From Aselliscus stoliczkanus (Eukaryota > Chordata > Mammalia > Chiroptera > Hipposideridae), in the NCBI GenBank assembly GCA_033961575.1, contig CM066733.1, positions 140,356,421 through 140,420,420 of the forward strand: 64,000 nt of DNA. Reading direction: 5' to 3'. The position numbers were made by a program, and so were the translations under genes. The number at the start of each line of letters is the position of its first letter. Within the stretch, counting starts at the first letter, position 1. Below the pieces are notes generated by a model. That model saw only the letters and a program-made list of their open reading frames with translations, was not told where the DNA came from and ran no database searches. Shown piece after piece: positions 1-12,678 of this stretch.

Positions 1-14
1 GTGAGAGCACGGGT

Positions 15-70
15 GTCTTGTTTACCCTATTTGAGTCTTAGTTGCCTCACCTCTAAAATGGGGTATGTTA
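15..70 (+). repeat. MIR 3'-half fragment
   Basis: The stretch ending in 'cctcacctctaaaatgggg' matches the well-known MIR core/tail (…tttcctcatctgtaaaatgggg). Only the end of the element lies in the window; the rest is upstream. Very old, diverged SINE. Confidence 0.5.
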
Positions 71-83
71 GACAGGATGCCCC

Positions 84-600
84 AGAAACGCAGAACCAAT
101 CGATTATATGAGATTTATTATAGGGCGCTGTCTCACACGATTTGGAGGCTGAGAAGTCCCATCATCTGCTGTCTGCAAGCTGGACTCCCAGGAGATTCAA
201 TGGTATAGTTCGTAGGCTTGAGTGCCAGAGACCTGATGGGGCAAACCCCTGACTGAGTCTGAAGAAAGAAAACCCTAAAGAGTACAGGAATTGTAGAGGT
301 ATGCAGCAGCCATGACCCTGAGGGCCAAGATAGAGCGTCCACGGAAAGGACCCCTCTAGAACTCAGATCCAGACCTTATAGGAGAGGGCATGGCTGTGGC
401 TCAGAGGATAGAACAGAAGTCATTGTGGAGCCATGCTTATATATCTTGCTGGAAATCCACTGTCTGAGGTGCAAGGGGAATTTTCTGTGAAGCTGCCTTG
501 AGCAGCGGTGGGGTAGGGTGTGTTCAAGGGAAGTTTCTGGATGCTTAAACATAGGAGTCTCTCTAATTCTGTTCCCTAGTTAACATTCTATATTCTGCCA
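84..600. repeat. unassigned ancient interspersed repeat, LTR-like
   Basis: The segment from 'agaaacgcagaaccaatcg' through 'gagatttattatagg' and 'ggaggctgagaagtccca' has the look of a common old mammalian repeat, but I cannot name the family. The open frame on the minus strand here (133-342) has no recognisable protein features and is not called as a gene. Boundaries are approximate. Confidence 0.3.
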
Positions 601-760
601 GGCATCCCCAAGTCCAACAGCACTCTACACTCTAGTAAGAAACATATCAAATCTCTCTGTAGAGTGTGATAAATTCTGAAGTCTCTTGAAAAGTTTTTTG
701 AGGGGTCAGGGGACTTGAGGAGAGAATGAGGAAAGTAATATACACACATACAGGTATATA

Positions 761-971
<211 letters not shown>

Positions 972-1089
972 AATAAATGTTGAGGTCTGTCTCCAGGGGG
1001 ATTTAGGGTTCATTTTCAGCAGTATGTTGAAAGTGTAATTAGCTTGGTGGTTTCTAAGCTATACCCCAAAGGAAATATTAATTTGGTAT

Positions 1090-1480
1090 CTTTAGGTTAC
1101 AAGAAATAGAAACCAATCCTTTCTAGCTTAAAGAAAAAGAAATTTATTGGAATTTATTTATTGACTCTGGTGTCTCAGAAGCAGAAACTACTGTTCTTTC
1201 TTTTTCCAACTCTTGTTGTAACCTCAGCTTGGCTCCAGTGAAGGTCGGTCCCCAGGTCCCACCATTAGGCACAGGAAGGAACCTTTGACAGGTCCAGCTT
1301 ACACAAAGTTGATCCCTTACCTGGATCCTTCAGTGATGGACCAAGGTACAGGTCACATCATATAGTCATGACCAACAGACACCAGCACACCTGAACTGAG
1401 TGTTAGTCCCAGAACCAGAAATGCTGGCATCCTATTGATCCAGGCCACCAATAAGAGAAAGCTGCACAAAGGAGAAATCT
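1090..1480. repeat. possible old LTR/DNA repeat, unassigned
   Basis: 'aaatttattggaatttattt' followed by 'gatggaccaaggtacaggtcacatca' resembles a common mammalian repeat with an internal 'AATTTATTGG' and a conserved 'ggtcacat' motif. I cannot assign a family. No gene is seen from here to 2340. Confidence 0.25.
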
Positions 1481-2344
1481 TACCAGTGGCCTGTTCTTGC
1501 TAATAAAGTGCATGAAGAGCTATCTGGGAGCAGCCAGCTCTGTTCCCTTAATTGATAACTGGTCCTCATTTGGAAATCTTCATAGTTTGTGGCTGGCAGG
1601 ACTTTCTTTTCCATCAGATAAAGCCTGGCAATAATGAACATCTTCCTGATAACACTTGTCACTCTTTTCCAAGGAGGTGAAAATGGTAATTAATTCAAAA
1701 ACTGTGTTCATTGATTCGTGAAATTGAATGTGTTCAGTCCTTTGATACTGTGTCTTCTTTGGGAGGGGGTGGAAAACATTAAAGACAATTCACTTGACAC
1801 CCTTAAATGTCTATGAAAAGACAAAGACAAGCTCATGTCTATGAAAATCTTGGGCTTTTGTTTGCTTTACCAAAGTAGAGAAAACAGAGCACGAAGTAGG
1901 TGTTCTCCCCATTTCCTTTCCTCTTAGAGACCCCAGAGTTTGTTTCCTTTCTCAATAAGGCTACCCCAGGGTTGGGATGACATTCTCTGTTTCACAAGGA
2001 CACAGCTCAAAGTTCTGCCCCTAAATCCCCTCTCACTTGGAGTTCTTAGAGGGAGGCTAGGGTGAGCAATTGTGTCTGAAAAATTCTCCAAAGCCCTCAA
2101 GGAGGCACTGAGGCATGGAGGGGTAGAAAAATCCTTTCTGCAGAAGCATAAATTAGGAAGCAGTGTTTAGCTAATAAGAATTCTGGGACTGGGAGGCTGC
2201 TAGCTGGCAGCCCTGAGAATACCCCTTCTTTCATTACTTTAAATTGTGAGTTTTGGTTGTACCCAAATTTGGGTTTGCTATAGCTCTGTGATCAAATGTT
2301 AGTCATGATAGAAGTGAAAGAAATACTGAGGGGAGGCGCAAGGG

Positions 2345-2396
2345 GCACGCGCGCGTGCGCATGTGCACGCGCGCACACACACACATACACACATCA
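2345..2396. repeat. alternating purine-pyrimidine tract (CG/CA), Z-DNA-prone
   Basis: The tract runs from 'cacgcgcgcgtgcgcatgtg' into (CA)n and is strictly alternating purine-pyrimidine for most of about 50 bp, with an unusual cluster of CpG dinucleotides in a CpG-poor region. Confidence 0.9.
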
Positions 2397-2399
2397 CAA

Positions 2400-3840
2400 A
2401 GAGGGGGACACCATGTGACCACAGAGACAGATATTGGAATGATGTGGCCACATGATAAGGAATGGTGCGGCTACCAGCAGCTAGAAGATGAGTTTTGGCA
2501 AGAGTTGGAGACTTTCAGAAGAAATAATAGAGAAGATCCTCAAAATTTGAGGACTGTCAAGATTGGAAAAATCCAATGCTTTTGGACTCTAAACACCAAG
2601 TGATGAGAATGAAAAGAAGTTTGAACTAAGGTCCTTTGGGATTTTTTTAAAGCAGAAATTTTACTCTTGCAACAAAGAACTTAGTAAGGATATTTCCTTC
2701 CCACCCATGGCTATTTTCCAGGTGGCCTCAAAGAATCCACCATTAAGATGAAAGAAAGACCAAGTGGCAAGAGAGCTATGAAGTTAAGCAGTGTTGAATA
2801 TGTCTCAGGCTTCTGGCACATGGAGCTGAATAGAAACAATTAGATTGGAAGCCTATTAAGTTTTTGAGGAGATTGTATTGGCAAAGTCATCACAAGCCTG
2901 GATCAAAAAAAGTTGGTGATTATGAGTCAGCCTGAAGGCTTTCAAATTGCATAAGCTGAAGAAGTTGGGTAGCCTGCAAACATTCAGTGCCCATGTCAAA
3001 AGTGGGCATGGAGCAGAACAGGTAAAAAGAAACTCCCAGGAAACAGAACCAGAGCTATGGAGAGGTATGGACAAGGGAGCAACTCAAAGAGAGCAGAAGC
3101 AGAGTCAAAACAAGGAACTTCTTCCATTGCCAAGGCAAGGAGTCTATTATTACTTCCTGGAAGGGTTCCTTATTGCTGTGGACCATGGCTGCTAAATTTC
3201 TTCCATTCTTTTCTTTCACAATGGAAATTTTAATTGGATGATGGTTCACTGGCCCAAGAGGAAACACACTTGTCTGTGATGAAAAATGCCATACTCCACC
3301 AAGGGGCCTATACTTGGTCCCAGAAACAATGACCAGATGGGACTTTGGGTTGACTTCCTTGTGGAGGCAGATTATGTTTTATGGGTGGGAATAAGGGTGA
3401 CTCAGAGGGGCTGGCTGTGCAGAGATGGTTTACTGTCCATAAATATTTATTTTTCACCTTCCATATGGTTGCTGGGAAGTAGTGCCTTGCCAGGGGTTAC
3501 TGTTACCACCCTCACTTGCATGAAGATGAAGTCAGGTGATCATTACTCACCAAGAAAGTGTGACAGGAAATGATGTATCCCTTTTCTAGCTTAAGAAGTG
3601 CACCTATCTTCTCTACCCTCTCTTTCCCCTTGTGCTCTGTGCACTGAACTCGGAGACTTTAGAAACTGGAAGAGCCACAATATGGCAGGAGTGGAGGCTC
3701 CTGAACTATTGCATAGGGAAAAATGTTCACCAACCAATAATACTTGCACTGAGCAGTTATGTGAGAGAACAAGAAACAAGTTTCATGTTAAACTACTACC
3801 CTGTAGGGTTTATTTATTATAGCATTGAATATCACACTAA
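2400..3840. other. unassigned sequence, no gene seen
   Basis: No repeat family, exon or RNA gene is recognised. Open frames of 60-95 codons on both strands overlap each other and lack domain, codon or motif support. Confidence 0.5.
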
Positions 3841-3841
3841 T

Positions 3842-3926
3842 ACATACCTCATATACACACACCACACACATACACACATACAACATGTATTACAGTCACG
3901 TTCACACATATAAAACACACACTCTT
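3842..3926. repeat. degenerate CA-rich repeat
   Basis: Interrupted CA repeats ('cacacaccacacacatacac' and similar) with AT interruptions, an eroded dinucleotide microsatellite. Confidence 0.85.
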
Positions 3927-3929
3927 TCT

Positions 3930-5315
3930 TGCACCCCTTAGGGAGCCTCTCTGATGTCTTGTTGAGCCAGCCTATGTGCTGGAAGGTCCCCAGATGGATA
4001 ACTTCTTTGGACCATTGACAGATTTACATTTAGGAGAGCAGGTTCTTGATTAGCGAAGACTGGTGTTGCACTTTGGGGATTTATCCAAAATGCTTTGCTC
4101 TCTTGAGTCTTTTTTTTTCAAACCCCAGGAGTCCTTCTACTATATGTGGAGATGGGTAGGTAAGGAGGTAGAATAGAAGGAATTAGAACTGGAGTGGACT
4201 TTTGGATAATTACATAGGTGGAGAAATAAAGCAGTTTTGGGAGAATGATGACTACTGGTGGTAGAACTAGGTTTAGGGGAGAGACTTGCTAATTCCCTCT
4301 TCAGTGATTTTTCAGCCTGACTGGACTTCTTCCCAATTTGACAACCACTTAAATCACATATCAGGGACAAATCGGTGGTTCTAATAAAAGGCTTATTCCT
4401 AGAGGAAATTAAAACTGACAACAATGAAGTTCAAGATTACTTATAAACTCCCATCACCTTACTATAAATAGCTGCATGAAAGATTAAATAGAAGGTGGTG
4501 ATGGCCCAGAATCAGTACTCACTCTTGACTCATGGGATTTACTATCTAAAAAAATATTTTCCAATTTGCATCTTTTTTTTTTTGCATCTTTAATATTTCA
4601 TTTTTAACCTCATTATTTTTCTAAGTTCAAATAAATATTTTAAGTGTATCCTCTGCTTTTTCTTCCTTGAATTCAGAGCAGATGGCCTTGCCATAGTAAC
4701 AAGGATTTTGGAGACTATGAACATGAACGGTTTTAAATCCTAATTCCCTCCAAACATGTCCATACTGTTTCTTGTCTAACTCCAGAAAAATATTAATCCT
4801 TCCTCCTACCTAATTCTAAATCCTTCATCTTGTGCTCATGGTGCCATTTCTGTCTTGTTCTTCCTGGAGTTTGCATCATCAACTCTTCTTTCATCCCCTC
4901 TTTTGTATGTTTAAATTCTTATCTTAGCCTATAACCATGAGCTTATAAACATGCTTACTTATCTTTAAAAACAATCCCCAAATTAAACCTTTCAAATATG
5001 AGCCCTCTTTCAGTTAACACTTTATCTTCTTTCTTCTCTTGATCCTCATTAAAGTTTTGAGTTCTCCATCTTCACTCTCTCCGCTTCCTCATATATCCTT
5101 TACTCCTTACCTCGCTGGAATATGAATGTCCCAGTAACTCCCTGACTGCACAGCACTGAAATCACTTTCTTCACATCTCCTTTGGCTTCTCCGGAGCATT
5201 CAGATTGGTTTTCACTGTCTTCAGCCTTGACTCACTTGGTTCTCCTTCAGCCTCTCTAACAGCACCTTCTCCATCTCTTTTTACCACCTCCTGTTCCCCT
5301 TAGGATTTAGAGTCT
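3930..5315. other. unassigned AT-rich sequence, possible L2 debris
   Basis: Contains poly-T runs near 4570 and pyrimidine-rich text at 4800-5300 reminiscent of L2 ORF-proximal sequence, too diverged to call. No gene seen. Confidence 0.35.
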
Positions 5316-5319
5316 AAAC

Positions 5320-5428
5320 CAGGGATATAAATAATATCTTGCTCTTGGGATTATTATGTGAATGAAATAATGTAATTTATATAAAAAGGTATGACAAGCA
5401 CATGGGACGGAATAAGTGCTCAGAAAAA
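5320..5428 (+). repeat. MIR fragment
   Basis: 'gggattattatgtgaatgaaa' followed by 'gacaagcacatgggacggaa' and 'taagtgctcag' follows the MIR 3' segment order (gtgaggattaaatgag … agtgcctggcacatagtaagcgctcaataaa). Confidence 0.55.
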
Positions 5429-5614
5429 AATGCTGTCACTACTAATGAATTCAGTTTTAGGTTGGTCAATTTGAATGCTTGTGAAATCCCAACACAGCTA
5501 GATGAAAAACAGGTTTGCATTTCAGGAGTGTAAGCTGGAGTTGCTACCTGGATTCATCAATGCACGAGTGGCAGCTGAAGATACAGGAGGCTGTGAAATC
5601 ACCCAGGGAATATA

Positions 5615-5990
5615 TATCCATCAGCACAGGCTAGGTTATTCTGAGGTAACATCCACAAGACTTAGTGGCTTTAATCAATGAAAGTTTATTTCTCACTCAT
5701 GATATGTGTCTGTTGTGGGTCAGCAACTCATTGTTATCATTCAAGCTCTCAGGATGCCTGAACAGCTGTCAACTCAAACGTGGATAGTTATAGGTCAGAG
5801 GAAAAAGAGCTCTAAAGGGTCTTACATTAACAAGAAAATACTCTGGCCTGCAAGGGATCCCAGTTCCTTTTGCCACAATTTATTGGGTAAAACTTACCAT
5901 GAGGTGCACTCATCCACAGGTGTGTGCAAGAAATGCAATTCTACCATACGCTGCGGAGGTGGAGAGCTGGCAATATTTGATCAATAGCAT
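5615..5990. repeat. old interspersed repeat with 'agacttagtggcttta' motif
   Basis: The motif string 'agacttagtggctttaatca', then 'gtttatttctcactcatga' and 'tgtgggtcagcaact', is shared with a widespread mammalian repeat (consensus near 'aaacttagtggcttaaaacaaca … gtgggtcagcaat'). The 93-codon open frame inside it (5706-5987) is therefore not called a gene. Confidence 0.45.
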
Positions 5991-6079
5991 CAACCTCTAC
6001 TAGAGTATGCCTAAGAAAAAAAGCAAAGTGAATGTACTGTGTTGCCTTTCATTATCTTCTACTCTTCCCTTCCCCAGCA

Positions 6080-6290
6080 CAAGGCCTACATTGTTTTTCA
6101 AACCTCACTTTTCACATACTCAAGTCTGGTTTTTCTAAACACCTGTGACTTTTTCATGTCCTTCACAATTTACCTCTAATTGGAGTCCCTTCCCTTCGTT
6201 CTATCATCTCTGGGACTGTTATTAGAGCCTTCAAACTGCTTTCAGTTAGAATGACCTTCTAAAACTAATTTTGTTATCCCCCATGGCTTC
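6080..6290 (+). repeat. probable L2 fragment
   Basis: 'ctatcatctctgggactgtt' and 'cagttagaatgaccttctaaaac' follow the L2 order (…tcatctctcgcctgg… / …gagtgatcttttaaaa…). Diverged; boundaries approximate. Confidence 0.4.
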
Positions 6291-6637
6291 ACCAAGAGAA
6301 TTCTTTTTCTAATGAAATCATTTTCAGGATGGGATAAAAATGAAGTAATGATGGCTATGTATGAAAGGTTTTATTTATTAAAATAAAGGCTGGGAGTAGA
6401 AAAATTGTAGAAAACAAAAAAGGTATAAAGGAACACATTTACATATCGCCCTGTGACATTTGATGTGATTATCTATTCCTTCTTGAAACTCCTTGTGTAG
6501 TTCAGGCACTCTCTCTAGTTTTTGTTCTAACTGCTTATCTGCCCCTTTATCAGTTCTCTCTTCCTCTGCAGGATGCTTAAATATTACTGTTCCTTGAGGT
6601 CCTGTTTTCATCCAAGTTTTCTCTTACTCTGTGTCAT

Positions 6638-6640
<3 letters not shown>

Positions 6641-6708
<68 letters not shown>
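6641..6708. repeat. (TC)n(CA)n compound microsatellite
   Basis: About 20 TC units pass into about 14 CA units with no interruption. Confidence 0.97.
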
Positions 6709-6711
<3 letters not shown>

Positions 6712-6899
6712 CCTTTTTCTTCATGTTCTGTTAGAACATTAAACATAGTATGTTCAAAATTTAATTCATTTTTTCCTCCTACAAATATTCCTCTACCTAA
6801 TTACTTATCTGTTGGCACAAGGCAAATACGTGAGAATTACCCTTAAGTTTTACCTGTTCAATACACTATCTACACAATTAGAACCGAGTGCTATTGTTT

Positions 6900-7692
6900 A
6901 TCAACTCTCTCTAGACCCTTACTCTTTTCCATCCCTACTGCCACTGCCTTAATTGAGGCACTCATCACTTCTCACCATTTCTCATCTGGAGACTTCAAGA
7001 AAGGCTCTTTGTGGGTCCCCTTCTATCCCTGACATGTTTTCCCCCAATCTTCAACCCAGCAATATATCCCATCACTGCAGAAATGAACTGATTCTTCTAA
7101 AACTCAAAGCCAATCATTCCACTCTAATTCTTCAATGGGTCCCTGTTGTCTTCAGGATAAAATCTGAGGTCCTTAATACAGCACCAAGGTTTTCATGACC
7201 TGGTTCTTGCTTGCTTCTCATTCTTGCTTGCAGAATACTCCTGTTAATTCCTCAGGAGCACCTTGAAAGTCAGAGGTGCCAATTTTTGGTCTTTTAGAGC
7301 ATCATGTGTTTACCTCTCTATAAAGATCAGGGGCTAGTCCTTCTGCCTTGGCATTCTGTTTTCTTATTTTTCCCACCTTCCCACACATTTTTTTTTCTTA
7401 AGAGATTAAGTCTATTCTATACCTCTTCATCATTGAAGATGCCGCTCTGGAGCACCCTCTTTTCAAAAGCTTTCCTCATACTCATAAAATCCCCTGCTCT
7501 GTCCTAGTTTCATCCTTTGGTTTCCATAACACTCTGTATTCACCTTCAACTTGACATTTGATTAGCACACAGCAGGGTAATTTTGTATTAACCATGACTT
7601 TCTTGGGGTAAAATACTTTGTATCTATCCCCAGCACCTAGAATAATACCTGGTACAATGTGGCGTTAAGGAATGCTTGTGAAATGAATGGCC
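6900..7692 (+). repeat. L2 (LINE2), 3' portion, sense
   Basis: Several L2 landmarks occur in consensus order: 'cttcaatgggtccctgttgtc' with 'aggataaaatctgaggtcctt', then 'tcatgacctggttcttgc', then the 3' end 'tatccccagcacctagaata' and 'gcttgtgaaatgaatgg'. LINE2 elements have been inactive since the early mammalian radiation. Short open frames inside are remnants or chance. Confidence 0.75.
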
Positions 7693-7699
7693 TTGCTGA

Positions 7700-8980
7700 G
7701 TGCTCCCATGGCACTTTATACTGCATTTTTTTTTATTGTCTTGCTGTTATTTCGTTTATATAACTTTTTCTACTAGATTGTGTAACATCCCCAACATTCC
7801 CACCATTCTAGACACAAAATAAGTACTGTAGAAATGTTATCTGGTGTTGCATAATTTGAAAGTTTTTATATATTTCAAAATACTATTCAATGTAGGATTT
7901 ATTTCAGAGCTTAATAAAAAGCAGGATATATGACCCGTTACTATTTTAATGGTGACCAGAAGATGTAAAGATCGAGAAAACCTGATACTGATTTTATGTG
8001 GACTGTCTTCCTCTTCTTCAGTTATTTTAATTCAATTCCCTTAGTTTTTCAAGGTTATTTCTAATGAATAGAAGAAACTGTATCAATCAGTGTCTTCCTA
8101 AGGGAAATAGAAGGAATAATTGGAAAGTAACAGAAGGAAAGGAAATAGCAAGGAAAGAATGAAGGAAGCAAAAGAAGGGAAAGAGAAAGGAAAAGATACA
8201 CAGGTATAAGAAGGGGAGTTTACTTACCCAAAGTTCTGATATTTATAAAAAAAAAAAATAAGAAAAAATTTTAAAAGTGTTAATTATTTAAATGTTCATT
8301 TCATGAAACAGACTAAAAGATATCTTTACAAATATTCAAAACCATGTATAAACCATGTATAAAAATCATGTATAAATACATTTGAAAGAATTAACAGATG
8401 CATTAGATCTAACTCCATGTTTAACTTGTAAATTTAACATCTATTAGAAGAAATGAATCTGTTTGATTTCCCTGTTGATTAGTATCACCCTTTGCCATAT
8501 ACCACAGTAAAGGGTCATTGTTGTAATGCTGGAATAAAAGAAACGTTAGTACTTCCAGCATATCTTACATGCATATTGGCAATAGATGAGAATAACAAAT
8601 AATTTCTCATGTGATTTGTCTTACGTGTTCCATTTTTGTATTTTAACAAACTCCTTAAATTTACCGGTTAAATATATTTCATCAGTTTTGAATTATTTTC
8701 TTGGGGGAAATAATCTCTATTAGGGGAAAAGTTCTAAGTAATATGAGTTGCTTAAAGAACAAATAATAGACCATTAAATTCAATGAGGCAGCTACATTTT
8801 CTAAATATGTTTTCCATCTCTTCCATCAAGACAAGGGTCGTTTTCTTAAGAGGTTTATAATCTAATTGGGGAAACAAAGCATATACATAAAAACTTGAAT
8901 AGCGAATCCAAATGAGTAGTCCAGACATTAAATGTTCCTGATTTCAGAGTCCACCATAGTGCCTGAAAACTGGGATGGAT
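7700..8980. other. unassigned AT-rich sequence
   Basis: No gene or confident repeat. A purine-only stretch at about 8105-8215 (runs of GAA/GGA) is the only notable composition feature. Confidence 0.5.
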
Positions 8981-8984
8981 GGGT

Positions 8985-9220
8985 CTTGAATAGACCTGCA
9001 AAAAAATGGGGTGATCTTAACAGGGAATGGGAGGAAACAGGGAGTGACTGTAAATGAATACAGAGTTTCTTTTAGCAGTGATGAGAATATTCTAAAATTG
9101 TGCTGACAGCTGCACATCTCTGTGAGTATACTAAAAACCATTGAATTATACATTTCCAATGGGTGAATTGTATAATATGTGAATTATATCTCACTAAAGC
9201 TGCTATTTTTTTTTTAATCA
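8985..9220 (+). repeat. L1M-type LINE1 3' end
   Basis: 'tgagtatactaaaaaccatt', 'gaattatacatttccaatggg' and 'aattatatctcactaaagct' match the conserved 3' UTR of old L1M elements, ending in a T/A-rich tail near 9215. The element is truncated on its 5' side. The antisense open frame 8944-9159 lies in it and is spurious. Confidence 0.75.
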
Positions 9221-9229
9221 GCTATGGTT

Positions 9230-12200
9230 TTGGCACCTATTACAGAAATAGAGACTGCAGGGACTTGGATATTACATACCCCGCCCCCTTTTGCTTTCTA
9301 TACTTTTTTTTTTATAAAGGCAAGCTGATGGTGCTTAACTTCCCAATTTAGTTCTCTGAAATAGATGTGAATGACTGCATAAAACCTGGAGTTCCTGAAT
9401 TATTGAGTAATGACTGATGGGACGTTGCGACTCCTTTCTTTGAGGGGAGTGTGAGAATAACTTCCTACAAAGAATAGTTGCAATATATTTGGTGGAAACT
9501 TGATGGTGTTATGTGAGAGTAAAATATTGTAGGAGGGCAAGAATGGATGCAGAGTGACCCATCTTTGGCCTATTTTGCTCTCAGATTCTGCTGTATATAA
9601 TCTTCCCCAAGGTTGTTGGAGGAGGGGTGACTTCTGGGGATTGCATTTTCCCGGTTGTAATGATTACTGGTTTCTGGTTTGGTTTGATCAGTAGGAGGCA
9701 CTCCCGGAGACTGGAAGATGGGAAGAACTGAGAATCTTGGGTATTTCTCACTTTCTCTTTCTGCCCTGAGCTGTATCTCTGGCAACATGTACATCTTTTC
9801 TGTTGCTTTATCTTCTTACATGGTTGCAGCTTCCTCTAGGTAACCTTAAACCTTGAGCTGTCTATCAAAATCTCCTCTCCTCATTCTTCTAGCTAGGGTT
9901 AACTATGGCTAATCTATGTGTTGCTCACAATCCCTTGCTTGGTTTCTCAGCTCTCTCATGACCTGTGTAACCTATATCCTGTATTAAGTTCCCTCTGTGT
10001 AAAACGTTTTCAGTGGTTTCTGATTTATTGTTTGGATCTTTCAACTGATACAGTATGAGCTTAATAAATGTTTGTTGAATGAATACACTTAGTAAATGGG
10101 AAATTGAAAAACCTCTGGGGCCACTACAAAGGAATGCAGGAGGTGGAGACATTTGGGTGAAGAAGATAATGAGTATGATTTTAGACATGTAGAATTTGGG
10201 AAAATATTGTGATAGTGAATTATTGGAATACCTATGGGAAGAGGCTTGGGCTGGGAACACAAATCTTGGGATCTGTTTCCATAGAAATGAGTTCTGAAGT
10301 AGAAGCAATAACAATAGAAAAAAAGTAGCAAGCAAGAATGTATAGAAGATGAAGGAAAATAAAAGGTCATGGAGAAAAACCTGCAGAGTCATAGAAAGAG
10401 ATTAGTAGATAACCAATAAAGGATGAGAAAGTTTAGTCATAAAATTAGGAAAAGGATCTGCTTAACAGTGAGGACAATGTCATGGAAATCAGGTAAAAGA
10501 AATTAAAAAGGGAAACATAATTAAATGTTAAGACAGTCAGGGAAAAGAAAAACTAAAAAAAAAATTATTGAGTTTGGTGATTAGGAGGTTACTGATGACC
10601 TTGAAAGTTTGGTTTCGTTAGTAATGTGATGGATGATCACGCATTGCTAAATGGTTACATAGGTGAAGAAAAAATTGAGGTTAAAATATATAGATAATTT
10701 GATTATAGAAATTTCCTCAGAAATGAAAGATAGAGCTAGAAGGGGTTTGATAGGTGTTTTTTTTTTAAGAAATGTAAAATCTGCATAGATTTGTAGATGA
10801 AGGAATAAGTACCAATGCATATTGAAATGAAGGAACTACAGAGAATAAATGATAGAACAATATTCTGGGCAAAGTTCAGGACACAGGGAAGTGGATACCC
10901 TGGGGAAAATGTAAAATACTTATTTTCAAATAGAAAATGACAGAAACTGGTTTGGAGATGGAGAATAGGGGAGCTTAAGGAGTGTGTGATAGATAGCCTG
11001 GGTCTTATCTGTTGAGAGGGAGAGAATCTGGATATTAACGAGTGTTTTTGAGACACTGGTTGAGGTTAGAGAACAAGAAATAGATGAACCAGGGGTGTCA
11101 GCAGAGAAAATGATTGGTGGTCAAGACTGAAGGAATACTGGTGGATCAGGGCAGGTTTGAGAAGTAGTGGGGTTTGGTGGGAGAGTCAACAGCATTTGAT
11201 TACCATTTGATTAAATGAAGGCTGACACCAAGTTTATTGCCACTAATAGAAAATGTTTCTGTGGGTGGGGGCAGGAGGAAGATAATGAGCTTGTTCTATG
11301 ACATCTTAAATTTGAGTTCAAAATGTCTAGCATACATTGGAGACGTTGGTCTAAATGTCGGAGAAGCAGGGTGTAAACATAAAGTCAATAGGAAAGAGTT
11401 GACAGTGGAGCTAAGAAGGAGAATGAGAGCTCTGAGGTATACAGTGTAAAACAGGAAAGTTAGGATACCGAGGACTAGACTAGATGTACAACCACATCTG
11501 AGGATGAGAAAGAAAGTGGAGTTAGAGAATATGCAGATAGGAAAAATTAAAAACCTTTTCTCAAGTGGAAAGAAGCAGCGCTTTCTCTCCATTAAATTCT
11601 CCTCATCCAAATGTTTCACAAGGGAACTTCTGGTTTTGTCCATATCCTGCACATTTGCATCCCTAACAGACATCTTGCAGAGCACTTTGAATGGCCCTAA
11701 TGTTTTTCCACATTTAAGAAGATGAGCCCATTCACAGAGAAGCACACCCACTGAAAGAGAAATTTCTGCAAATGTTTCTTAATAGGCTCATTCACTGGTT
11801 ACAAAGCACACTGAGAATCCTTAAAGATGTGTATGTAAGAGCTGAATCAATGATTGTGGGTGGTAGAGGGTGGGAACATGGAGCTTTCATAGTCTTCAAA
11901 TTCGTTCTTGAAAATTAGAAAGATGACTTTTCTAAGTCTTTGAAGTAGATTGCTGCATTGCCACGTTCTCTCAGGAATTCATTGTGGCCTAAAACTACAC
12001 TACGGTGGCTAAGTCTCTTTAAAGACATCTGACATATATGAGACATGATATTATTCCATTCATCTAGGATAAGCTCTTTACAACATCAAAGCTCTAGTTC
12101 CCAAGGGTTAATACACGTGTGAAGCTGTAGATAGCATTCTGTTAATAGCCATCGCCCCTTCCAGTGAAGTCAAGTCAAAGTGCTTAGATCTGGACCAATA

Positions 12201-12660
12201 ACACGAGGGGTTAGATCAATATCATATAAGAAACCCTTTGAAATACACACACTCTGGGGTCTTCCTTCTCCACTGCATACCTCTCCAAATACAACCAAAT
12301 TAAATTTTCTTTAAGATAATTTCTTACAGTTATTAAAAAGAACTTATACATTAATAATGAATCAAACTTACTGCTTTGAGGGAAATTCCTGATCTGAAGA
12401 CATAGAAACATCTACATATTTTTGTGACAGATATCTGGCAATTCCTGTGAGCTTGTAGGTATTTTGCTGGTTTCAAAATGAAATCTTAGTCACATAAGAG
12501 GATTTTAACTTCCTGATAGGACTCGTATCTGCCCTCTCCTCTTCATTCTCTCTACCATTTATGGCTCAAACAGCCATCATGTCTAGCCTGTTTATGAGAC
12601 TTACCCCTTAACCCTCTCCCTCCCTTTAACCCGGTTCATGCAAAATTGTTTTTTCATATT
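9230..12660. other. no gene seen; old repeat debris
   Basis: Apart from the L2 end near 10040, the region 10090-11480 has the 'gatgagt…/gaagaagataatgagtatga' style of antisense L2 sequence but is too diverged for firm calls. The longest open frames (minus strand 9925-10392 and 11296-11751, about 150 codons each) have low-complexity Leu/Phe/Ser-rich composition and no domain I recognise, so they are not annotated as genes. Confidence 0.45.
10036..10088 (+). repeat. L2 3'-end fragment
   Basis: 'gagcttaataaatgtttgtt' followed by 'gaatgaata' is the characteristic L2 terminus. Confidence 0.5.
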
Positions 12661-12678
12661 GTTATCAGAATAGTGTTT

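Noticed and set aside
3286..3573. 95-codon plus-strand open frame as a possible exon
   Set aside because: No clear splice sites or domain. It overlaps nothing recognisable, and chance frames of this length are expected in 64 kb.
9925..10392. 155-codon minus-strand open frame
   Set aside because: Low-complexity Leu/Phe stretch in AT-rich DNA overlapping an L2 terminus; no domain seen.
11296..11751. 151-codon minus-strand open frame
   Set aside because: Shared with frames on the other strand, no recognisable domain, Leu/Phe/Ser-rich composition from AT-rich DNA; no splice or start context that convinces.
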